A stretch of 18,251 nucleotides of DNA from Clostridia bacterium. GTDB taxonomy: Bacteria; Bacillota; Clostridia; TANB77; CAG-465. Of this stretch, positions 6,647-12,966 are shown one piece after another. A model generated the notes under the pieces. The model worked only from the letters and a program-made list of their open reading frames with translations. It did not search any database and was not told the origin of the DNA. Every line of letters starts with the position of its first letter. Within the stretch, counting starts at the first letter, position 1. Made by a program: the position numbers and the translations under genes. The stretch lies in NCBI GenBank assembly GCA_900772475.1, contig CAAHEI010000052.1:1-18251 (forward strand), in the 5' to 3' direction.

Positions 6647-7435
6647 ATGGAACTATATATAAACATTGTAATTGGATTTTTTATGTTTGTAATAGGTACC
6701 TTATTTGGGAGTTTTTTTTCACTTGCAACTTATAGAATTCCGAGAAATCAAGATATATTAATAAAAAGATCATACTGCCCAATTTGTAAACATAATCTTA
6801 AATTCTTTGATCTAATTCCTATTTTAAGTTATATATTCTGTGGAGGAAAATGTAGATATTGCAAGGAAAAAATAAGTATAAGATATCCAATTTTAGAGCT
6901 TACAAATGGTGTTATTTATCTTATTTTTTTTATTATTTTTAATCTTAGTCTAACTCTTGTTGTAGTATGTATTGTGTATGCGGTTTTATTTGTACTAGTT
7001 GGCACACTTTTTATGAACAAAAAGATAATAAACAAAGATGAATTAAATAAAAAAAGAGGAGTTTATATAACTGAAATTATAATTGCAATGGTACTTTTTA
7101 CATTATTTTTGATTTCTTCATATGTAATTTCTAGAAATTATAATAAAAATAGCATGTTACTTACTGCAAAAAGTGAAGCTATATCTTTAGCAATAAAGAA
7201 TATTGAAACTTGCAAAGCTACTAAATATGATTTATTAAATTCGTATAGTCTTGTTACAGAAAAGAATGGAGTTGATTATAACGTATATGTAAATATAACT
7301 CCCTTTAGTGAGCTTGATGTTTCATATAGGAATATTGTAAAAAAAATAGATGTAAGTATAAAATATAATTTTGATGGAAAAAATTATGAATACAATTTAG
7401 ATACTCTAAAAGGTAAGGTGAAAAATGATGAATAG
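6647..7435 (+). CDS. Fusion of prepilin-peptidase N-terminal (zinc, methyltransferase-type) domain to a minor pilin
   Basis: 262 residues, ATG preceded by AAGGAGG. Residues 1-85 are the N-terminal domain of PilD-type prepilin peptidases: a first membrane helix (5-25), then CPIC (Cys44, Cys47), DLIPILSY and CRYC (Cys69, Cys72), ending in RYPILEL. Two more helices follow (about 88-103 and 104-123). Where PilD would carry its first catalytic Asp, an alignment by eye places Met123, and the GxGD second catalytic motif is absent. Instead NKKRG|VYITEIIIAMVLF begins at residue 134: a prepilin leader with cleavage after Gly138, Glu143 at mature position 5, a hydrophobic helix and a head domain of about 100 residues like a PilV/GspI minor pilin. 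Predicted topology puts residues 124-138 in the cytoplasm, where a prepilin leader belongs. The frame is open throughout. Met123 (ATG 7013) has no ribosome binding site, so separate initiation of the pilin is unlikely. Confidence 0.8.
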   Translation: MELYINIVIGFFMFVIGTLFGSFFSLATYRIPRNQDILIKRSYCPICKHNLKFFDLIPILSYIFCGGKCRYCKEKISIRYPILELTNGVIYLIFFIIFNLSLTLVVVCIVYAVLFVLVGTLFMNKKIINKDELNKKRGVYITEIIIAMVLFTLFLISSYVISRNYNKNSMLLTAKSEAISLAIKNIETCKATKYDLLNSYSLVTEKNGVDYNVYVNITPFSELDVSYRNIVKKIDVSIKYNFDGKNYEYNLDTLKGKVKNDE

Positions 7436-7901
7436 AAGGTCTGGTGTTACTTTAAATTCTATTGTTGTATATGTTTCACTTTTCTTTGTTTTTACAGTAT
7501 TTGTAATTTCAATGGGAACAAATATAAATTATAAAGAGATGGGCGAAAAAGCACACATATATATATATGAACAATTTGATAAATTGCAATATAATATTGT
7601 AAATAGTGCAAAAAATAGTTATTCGGTAGATAATATATACGGAAAAATTATTTTTTCAAACAACGATGAGTATTATTATGACAAAGAAAAGAAGGTAATA
7701 TTTAAGAATAATGGTATTCTTGTAAAGAATGTGGAAAATTTAAGTATTGATAGTATAAATAATGTAAGTGATGTTAAGGAAAGTTTTGCAACAGAGTGTG
7801 AGGAAAGTGTAAATAACATATGTATTAACATTACTTTTAAAAAATATGATAAACAAATAGAAAAACAAATTTTTGTTGCAGTAGGTGATAATAAGATATG
7901 A
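7428..7901 (+). CDS. Minor prepilin (PilW/GspJ position)
   Basis: 157 residues from ATG 7428 (ATG 7425 would add one Met; AAGGTG at 7415-7420 is spaced better for 7428). It overlaps the previous gene by 8 bp. The leader is MNRRSG, with cleavage after Gly, giving mature VTLNSIVVYVSLFF... . The hydrophobic helix covers mature 1-24; position 5 is Ser, not Glu. The head is about 120 residues and has two Cys close together near its C-terminus (CEESVNNIC). By position between a Glu5 pilin and a very short prepilin it matches the minor pilins that prime fibre assembly at the tip, but the sequence alone does not give a precise subtype. Confidence 0.7.
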   Translation: MNRRSGVTLNSIVVYVSLFFVFTVFVISMGTNINYKEMGEKAHIYIYEQFDKLQYNIVNSAKNSYSVDNIYGKIIFSNNDEYYYDKEKKVIFKNNGILVKNVENLSIDSINNVSDVKESFATECEESVNNICINITFKKYDKQIEKQIFVAVGDNKI

Positions 7902-8098
7902 AAAAAAATATAAAAGGATCTGCAATACTTGTTGTAATTTTTTCAGCTATTGCATTTTTTATATATGCAATGTCAGTTTATTCTGAAACAGAGCATTATA
8001 GTATTATTCAAAATAAATATAATACAAGATTTAAAGAAATTTATAATTATGATAAAGATGAGTTTTATGAACGTACATTAGAGAATTTAAATGATTAA
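7898..8098 (+). CDS. Very short prepilin-like protein (PilX/GspK position)
   Basis: 66 residues. The start codon overlaps the previous stop (ATGA, 7898-7901), with AGGTGA at 7883-7888. Leader MKKNIKG, cleavage after Gly7, mature SAILVVIFSAIAFFIYAMSVYS.... Mature position 5 is Val; the K-type minor pilins GspK/PilX also lack Glu5. After the helix only about 37 polar residues remain, rich in Tyr, Asp and Glu, too few for a folded pilin head. It may be a reduced tip subunit, a helix-only assembly factor, or the remnant of a longer gene; no broken continuation is visible before pilB. Confidence 0.6.
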   Translation: MKKNIKGSAILVVIFSAIAFFIYAMSVYSETEHYSIIQNKYNTRFKEIYNYDKDEFYERTLENLND

Positions 8099-8119
8099 AT
8101 TATTTCTAGGAGGAAAAAC

Positions 8120-9757
8120 ATGTTTGAAAATATAAAATCAAAAAAAAGCCCAATAGGTAATGAATTTATAAAGAGAGGAATTTTAACTGAAGCTCAAGTT
8201 AATAAGGTTCTCGAATATCAAAAAGAACATAAGGATTTAAAATTTGCTGAAATAGTAGACATTCTAGATATGTGTGATAAGAAATTGTTGTTAGATGTGC
8301 TTTCATATAAACTTCAAACAAAAGCGGTTATACTTGATAACGATTTAGAGATAAATCCTGTTAATTTCTTACCAAGAGATGTTATTATTAATTATAAAGT
8401 TATTCCATTTGCAATATCCGGTAATAAATTAAAAGTTGCATTTGCAGCTCCTCAAGATACTGCTAAAGTCAAAGAAATTGAATTATTACTTATGAATAAG
8501 GGATATGAAATAGAAATATATGTAACATTGTATACTTCTATTATGAGGCAAATATCTGGTGTAAGAATGGTTGGAACAACTTTTATTGATAAGGAAGAAA
8601 AAGATATTACAAAATTAGTTGATAATATAATTTTAACTGCAATTGAAAAAAGAGCTAGTGATATTCACTTTGAACCAATGGATAATAAAATTAGAATTAG
8701 GTATAGAATTGATGGAATTTTAATTACTGTATCTGAGCTTAGTAAATCAAGGCAAAATGTTCTAATAGGAAGATTAAAAGCAATGTCAAACATGCACCAA
8801 GAAATAGCATACGATCAAGATGGAACGATTAATAGCTATAGTGGATATAGTATTCGTGTATCATCTCAAAGAAATGTAAATGGTGAGAAATTTGTATTAA
8901 GAATACTTAAAAAGAATGCCGATAAAAAAAGCTTATTTGACCTTGGTTTTTTTAAGGATGATGTATTAATAGAAAAGGCTTTTAACAGAAAAAATAGCAT
9001 GATTGTTATAGGGGCACCTACAGGTGAGGGAAAAACTACAACTTTATATAGTGTTATTGAATATCTAAATAGACCTGAAATTAATATTATATCAATTGAA
9101 AACCCAGTTGAACGAAGAATACAAGGAGTAAATCAGGTTGAAATTGCACCAAATATCACCTTTGCTTCAGCTCTTAGAACTGTACTAAGGCAAGATCCAG
9201 ATGTAATATTAGTTGGTGAAATAAGGGATGAAGAAACGGCTAAAATTGCTATAGAAGCTGGTCAAACTGGTCACCTTGTATTATCAACAATACATACAAT
9301 TGATGCCGTTGAAGTAGTAACAAGAATAAGAAAAATGCAAATTTCTAATTATGATGTTGCTTCAACTATTGCAACAACTGTTTCTCAAAGATTAGTTAGA
9401 AGACTTTGTAATAATTGTAAGAGAAAGCATATTCTTACTGATGAAGAGAAAAATTTTATTGAAAAAGCAAGTAAATTTGGTAAGGTAGAGTTTAATTTAA
9501 ATAATGCAAAATTATATGAACCTGTAGGATGTGAGTTATGTAATAATACAGGATATTATGAAAGAATTGGACTTTTTGAAGTATTATCTATGGATGAGTA
9601 TTTAAAAGATATGGTATCTGAGGGAAAATCAAGTATTGAAATAAGAGAATATGCAATAAATAATACAAAATATAAGCCAATGGTTATAGATGGAATTCAA
9701 AAAGTTCTAGATGGAATTACAACTATAGATGAATTGAAAAATAAAATTACGTTATAA
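8120..9757 (+). CDS. pilB: Type IV pilus extension ATPase PilB
   Basis: 545 residues, TAGGAGG before the ATG. Residues 1-145 are an MshEN/T2SSE N-terminal domain (IGNEFIKRGILTEAQV and NFLPRDV). The motor follows: DIHFEP at about 187-192, Walker A GAPTGEGKTT at 298-307, Asp box DPDVILVGEIRDEE at about 359-372, and His box GHLVLSTIHT at 384-393. A zinc-binding tetra-Cys (C430, C433, C471, C474) is characteristic of PilB/GspE and distinguishes it from PilT. It powers pilus polymerisation at the cytoplasmic face with PilC and PilM. Two oddities: Glu replaces the usual Ser in the Walker A loop (TGEGKT rather than TGSGKT), and the Arg of the RLG motif used by c-di-GMP-binding MshEN domains is replaced (PIG), so nucleotide-messenger control through this domain is doubtful. 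Confidence 0.93.
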   Translation: MFENIKSKKSPIGNEFIKRGILTEAQVNKVLEYQKEHKDLKFAEIVDILDMCDKKLLLDVLSYKLQTKAVILDNDLEINPVNFLPRDVIINYKVIPFAISGNKLKVAFAAPQDTAKVKEIELLLMNKGYEIEIYVTLYTSIMRQISGVRMVGTTFIDKEEKDITKLVDNIILTAIEKRASDIHFEPMDNKIRIRYRIDGILITVSELSKSRQNVLIGRLKAMSNMHQEIAYDQDGTINSYSGYSIRVSSQRNVNGEKFVLRILKKNADKKSLFDLGFFKDDVLIEKAFNRKNSMIVIGAPTGEGKTTTLYSVIEYLNRPEINIISIENPVERRIQGVNQVEIAPNITFASALRTVLRQDPDVILVGEIRDEETAKIAIEAGQTGHLVLSTIHTIDAVEVVTRIRKMQISNYDVASTIATTVSQRLVRRLCNNCKRKHILTDEEKNFIEKASKFGKVEFNLNNAKLYEPVGCELCNNTGYYERIGLFEVLSMDEYLKDMVSEGKSSIEIREYAINNTKYKPMVIDGIQKVLDGITTIDELKNKITL

Positions 9758-9773
9758 AAAGGAGAATAGTTAT

Positions 9774-10871
9774 ATGGAAAAGATATATCCGATTTTGGCA
9801 AGAGCAGTTGAATTGGGTGCAACTGATATACACCTTACTCCAGGTCAGGTTCCAGTATATAGGGTAAGTAGAAAATTAATTTTTGATAATGAAAAGAAAG
9901 TCCTAAGTATAGGTGATTTAAATGAGATATTAAAAGGTTTTTTTCATGAAATCAAAGGTTTAGAAAAAAAATTTGATGAAAAAAAACAAATAGACTTCTC
10001 ATATACACATATTAAAACGAGATATAGAATTAATGTATCGTTATCAAAGGGGAGTCCAGTATTTTCTTTAAGAGTTATACCAAATGGAAAAATAGACCTT
10101 GATAAAATGGGATTAAGTGAAGTTGTAAAGAAAATGAAAAAAATAAAGAGTGGCCTTATTTTGGTAACTGGTAAGGTAAATTCGGGAAAATCAACAACAA
10201 TGAATGCTTTTGTACAAGAAATAAATAATGAGGTTAATCGAAAAATTGTAACATTAGAGGATCCAATAGAATATGAGCACGAATCTGATAAATCAATAGT
10301 TATTCAGAAAGAAATTGGAGAAGAATCCGATGTAATAAGTTATTATAACGGACTTATCAATCTATTAAGAGAAGATGTAGATATTGCTGTTTTAGGTGAA
10401 ATAAGGGATAGAAAGACTATGGATGTAGCAATTGATCTTGCAGAATCAGGTGGACTTGTTATTGGTACATTACATACTAGATCATGTGGAGAAACTGTTG
10501 AAAGAATTATTAATATGTATGAACCATCTGAACAAAATGCTATAAAAAATTCAGTATCATCTGTTCTTAAGATGGTTATTTCTCAAAAATTGATTTTAAA
10601 TACAAAAGGTTCATTAATGATGGTACCAGAAATAATGGTAGTAAATAATGTTATAGCTGCACAAATAAGGCAGGAAAAATTTAGTGTATCTGATATTGAA
10701 GATACTATACATGTTTCAAAAAATATAGGTTCTATAAGTTTTGAAAGCTCATTTGCTGATTTATTTAATAAAGGATTAATTGATATGCAAATTTTAAAAG
10801 AGAATGTTGAGCCAGAGAGAATGAATATGATAAAAAGTTTAATACTTACAAGTGGGGGAAGTATTATTTAA
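9774..10871 (+). CDS. pilT: Type IV pilus retraction ATPase PilT (diverged)
   Basis: 365 residues, with AAAAGGAG before ATG 9774 and 16 bp after pilB. It starts with the PilT-type N-domain (GATDIHLTPGQVPVYR at about 15-30), without the MshEN domain or tetra-Cys of PilB. Walker A is GKVNSGKST at 133-141, the Asp/Walker B box VDIAVLGEIRDRKT at about 202-215, and the His box VIGTLHT ends at 235. PilT depolymerises the fibre and drives twitching motility. The Walker A keeps GxxxxGKS but is far from the usual GPTGSGKST, and the AIRNLIRE motif needed for retraction in classical PilT is only weakly recognisable (AAQIRQEKF). It may be a slow or specialised retraction motor. Confidence 0.88.
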   Translation: MEKIYPILARAVELGATDIHLTPGQVPVYRVSRKLIFDNEKKVLSIGDLNEILKGFFHEIKGLEKKFDEKKQIDFSYTHIKTRYRINVSLSKGSPVFSLRVIPNGKIDLDKMGLSEVVKKMKKIKSGLILVTGKVNSGKSTTMNAFVQEINNEVNRKIVTLEDPIEYEHESDKSIVIQKEIGEESDVISYYNGLINLLREDVDIAVLGEIRDRKTMDVAIDLAESGGLVIGTLHTRSCGETVERIINMYEPSEQNAIKNSVSSVLKMVISQKLILNTKGSLMMVPEIMVVNNVIAAQIRQEKFSVSDIEDTIHVSKNIGSISFESSFADLFNKGLIDMQILKENVEPERMNMIKSLILTSGGSII

Positions 10872-10891
10872 TAAGAAAGGTGGGATTTAAA

Positions 10892-12235
10892 ATGCCAAGT
10901 TATAAATATAGAGTTATTTTTGAGGATGGAAAAATAGGACATGGAAAAATTATGGCACTTAATAAATCTCATGCAATGGAAAGCTTAAAAAAAGAAAATA
11001 TTCAACCCATTTATATAAAAAAGATGGCCGAGAAAAAAAATAAAGAAAAGAAAAAAGAAACAAGTAGCTTAGATACAAAAAAAATAATTGAAAGCGTAAA
11101 CCAAAAAGAAAATAATGGAAAAATAAATTTAAAAAAGATTACATTAAAGGAATTACAACAAATAGAATTACATCCTTTTTCTAGAGTAACATCTAAAGAT
11201 ATAATTATATTTGTAAATAATCTGTATATATTAAAAAAGGCTAAGTTTAATAATATTCAAGCTTTACGAATTATATATGACCAAATAAAGAACCCTAAAT
11301 TAAAAGATATAGTTGAAGATATTATAATTGGTGTTGAATCTGGGGAAAAAATGAATGTTGTTATGGAAAATTATCCTAATATTTTTCCAGCAATGTTTGT
11401 AAATTTTATAAAGGTTGGTGAAGAGTCAGGTAATTTAGATACAGCTTTATTATATGCAAGAGATTATTTGGAAAACTCAAATAAATTAAAAAAACAAGTT
11501 AGATCTGCGGTTATTCCAAGACTATTACAATTTATTTTTATTATTGGATTAATGTTTGCCCTTGTTATTATTGGTGTACCAATTATACAAGATGTATACA
11601 ATATGTTTGACTCATCAAGTCAAATTCCAAGAGCCACTATAGTAACCCTTAATGTTGCAAATTGGTTAATGGCTCACTGGTATATTCCAGTAGGAATTAT
11701 ATTACTTTTAGTTATGATATTTTTACTTTTTATAAATACTCCAAAAGGAAGGTATAGATGGGATAAATTTAAATTAAAATGTCCTGTTGTTGGACCTTTA
11801 CTAAATAATATAACAATACATAAATTCTTCCAAGCAATGCTACTTAATTTAAAAAATGGTATGAGAATAAAAGAAAGTTTAGAAGTTTCAAGAAATGTAA
11901 CTAAAAATTTCTACTTCTTATCTGCAGTAGAACTAGCTAAGGTAAATGTTGTAGCTGGTGAATCTTGGCTTACTCCATTTGAGGATAAAAAAATATTTAA
12001 GCCAATGGTATCACAAATGGTTGAAATTGGAATGCAAACAGAGCTTACTACTATGATGGAAAAAGTAAATGAATATATTCAAATGGAAGTAGATGACTCG
12101 CTTGAAAGATTTAGAAAAATATTACCTGAAGTTACGTATTCTTTTGTTGGAATAGCATTAATTTTATTTACTATAGTTGTACTAGTACCTCTTGTAATTG
12201 TATATATGGGTGGATTTATAGATATGCCTAAATAA
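10892..12235 (+). CDS. pilC: Type IV pilus platform protein PilC
   Basis: 447 residues. ATG 10892 is chosen because AAGGTGG (10878-10884) lies 7 nt upstream; an in-frame GTG at 10880 would overlap that site. Residues 1-45 match the short N-terminal domain of PilC/GspF (YKYRVIFEDGKIGHGKI). A Lys-rich linker (45-75) follows, then two T2SSF domains of about 120 residues (roughly 105-225 and 305-425) with membrane helices at about 209-233, 263-282 and 415-440. The first domain has the usual GVESGEKM and FVNFIKVGEESGNL pieces. It is the membrane platform turned by PilB and PilT. The second domain is less typical (VGPLLNNITIHKF, then GEIGMQTELTTMM in place of the canonical GE-SG motif). It is the last gene of the pilus operon and is followed by a strong terminator. 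Confidence 0.92.
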   Translation: MPSYKYRVIFEDGKIGHGKIMALNKSHAMESLKKENIQPIYIKKMAEKKNKEKKKETSSLDTKKIIESVNQKENNGKINLKKITLKELQQIELHPFSRVTSKDIIIFVNNLYILKKAKFNNIQALRIIYDQIKNPKLKDIVEDIIIGVESGEKMNVVMENYPNIFPAMFVNFIKVGEESGNLDTALLYARDYLENSNKLKKQVRSAVIPRLLQFIFIIGLMFALVIIGVPIIQDVYNMFDSSSQIPRATIVTLNVANWLMAHWYIPVGIILLLVMIFLLFINTPKGRYRWDKFKLKCPVVGPLLNNITIHKFFQAMLLNLKNGMRIKESLEVSRNVTKNFYFLSAVELAKVNVVAGESWLTPFEDKKIFKPMVSQMVEIGMQTELTTMMEKVNEYIQMEVDDSLERFRKILPEVTYSFVGIALILFTIVVLVPLVIVYMGGFIDMPK

Positions 12236-12282
12236 AAAAATCAGATACAAAATTTTAAATAAGTTTTGTATCTGATTTTTAT
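12234..12282. terminator. Bidirectional terminator between pilC and the convergent gene
   Basis: A perfect stem (TCAGATACAAAA 12241-12252 with TTTTGTATCTGA 12264-12275) is flanked by an A-run on the left and a T-run on the right. It can therefore terminate both the pilus operon on the plus strand and the minus-strand gene ending at 12283. Confidence 0.9.
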
Positions 12283-12783
12283 TTAATTTTTTTCATTTAC
12301 ATTTTCAACATAAGTATTTGCTGGTGCTGTTATTTTTTTTATATTACCTACTTTTATTATTGGCATTGTTTCGTTATATTCTCCCTTAATAATTACGCCT
12401 GTTATTTCGACCCACTCATTATCAAGTAGTTTTTTAGTATCATTATAATCGCATAGGAAGCCAGCTACAGTATCTTCATTATTTGATATTGTATTTCTTC
12501 CACAGACAAAATAGTTTTCCTTAAAATCAGGCATTTTAAATACAAATCCACTTATTTTTACTGTTTTACCAATATTTGCATCAATATTTGTATGTATTTG
12601 TTTTAGTGTTTTAGTAAAATTTTCATCAGTAAATGTATAGTCATATTTTCCTGAGTTTTTAGATGCAACATTTTCTGTTTTTGAATTGGTTCCAAATTCA
12701 ATAATTGTAACTATTACTAGTGCTAAAATGAAGCAAAAAAATAAAATCTTTTTAAAATCTAACTTAAAATTTAAAATGAACAT
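12283..12783 (-). CDS. Membrane-anchored protein with a TIGR03943/DUF1980 C-terminal-like domain
   Basis: 166 residues on the minus strand. The start is taken as the ATG at 12783-12781 with AGGTG six nt before it; a GTG nine bases further out would overlap that site. One membrane helix (about 12-29) anchors an outside domain. That domain has GKTVKISGFVFKMPDFKENYFVCGR, then GFLCDYND, WVEITGVI and MPIIKVGNIKKI, which match the C-terminal OB-like domain of the YcgQ/TIGR03943 family. Full family members have an N-terminal multi-helix part and are paired with a permease (YcgR/DUF318). Here only the C-terminal domain is present and no permease is adjacent, and the usual double Cys is replaced by a single Cys before Gly-Arg plus one in GFLC. 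Function is unknown; metal or thiol chemistry at the membrane is possible. Confidence 0.65.
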   Translation of the reverse strand: MFILNFKLDFKKILFFCFILALVIVTIIEFGTNSKTENVASKNSGKYDYTFTDENFTKTLKQIHTNIDANIGKTVKISGFVFKMPDFKENYFVCGRNTISNNEDTVAGFLCDYNDTKKLLDNEWVEITGVIIKGEYNETMPIIKVGNIKKITAPANTYVENVNEKN

Positions 12784-12813
12784 AATATACACCTATCCTA
12801 ATTATATATTAAA

Positions 12814-12843
12814 TATATATTCATAAAAAAAATATATATTCAA
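12814..12843 (-). promoter_or_regulatory. Weak promoter candidate for the minus-strand gene
   Basis: Reading the minus strand, TTGAAT (12843-12838) and TATATA (12819-12814) are 18 bp apart and end about 30 bp before the ATG. The region is simple AT sequence, and a 13-nt direct repeat AAATATATATTCA occurs at 12811-12823 and 12830-12842, so chance matches are easy. Confidence 0.3.
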
Positions 12844-12898
12844 AAAAGTAGTTAAAGAAAACTATATATGTAAAAAATAAAAAAATATCGCTAAAAGT

Positions 12899-12927
12899 TT
12901 GTATATTTAGACGAAATATGTTACAAT
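12899..12927 (+). promoter_or_regulatory. secA promoter with extended -10
   Basis: TTGTAT (12899-12904) and TACAAT (12922-12927) are spaced by 17 bp, and TG at 12919-12920 gives the TGn extended -10. The start site would be near 12934, 33 nt before the secA ATG. It shows that secA is transcribed independently of the pilus operon. Confidence 0.7.
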
Positions 12928-12966
12928 GTATTGGAAGAAAAATATGTAGTAATTTGAGGTGGAAAA

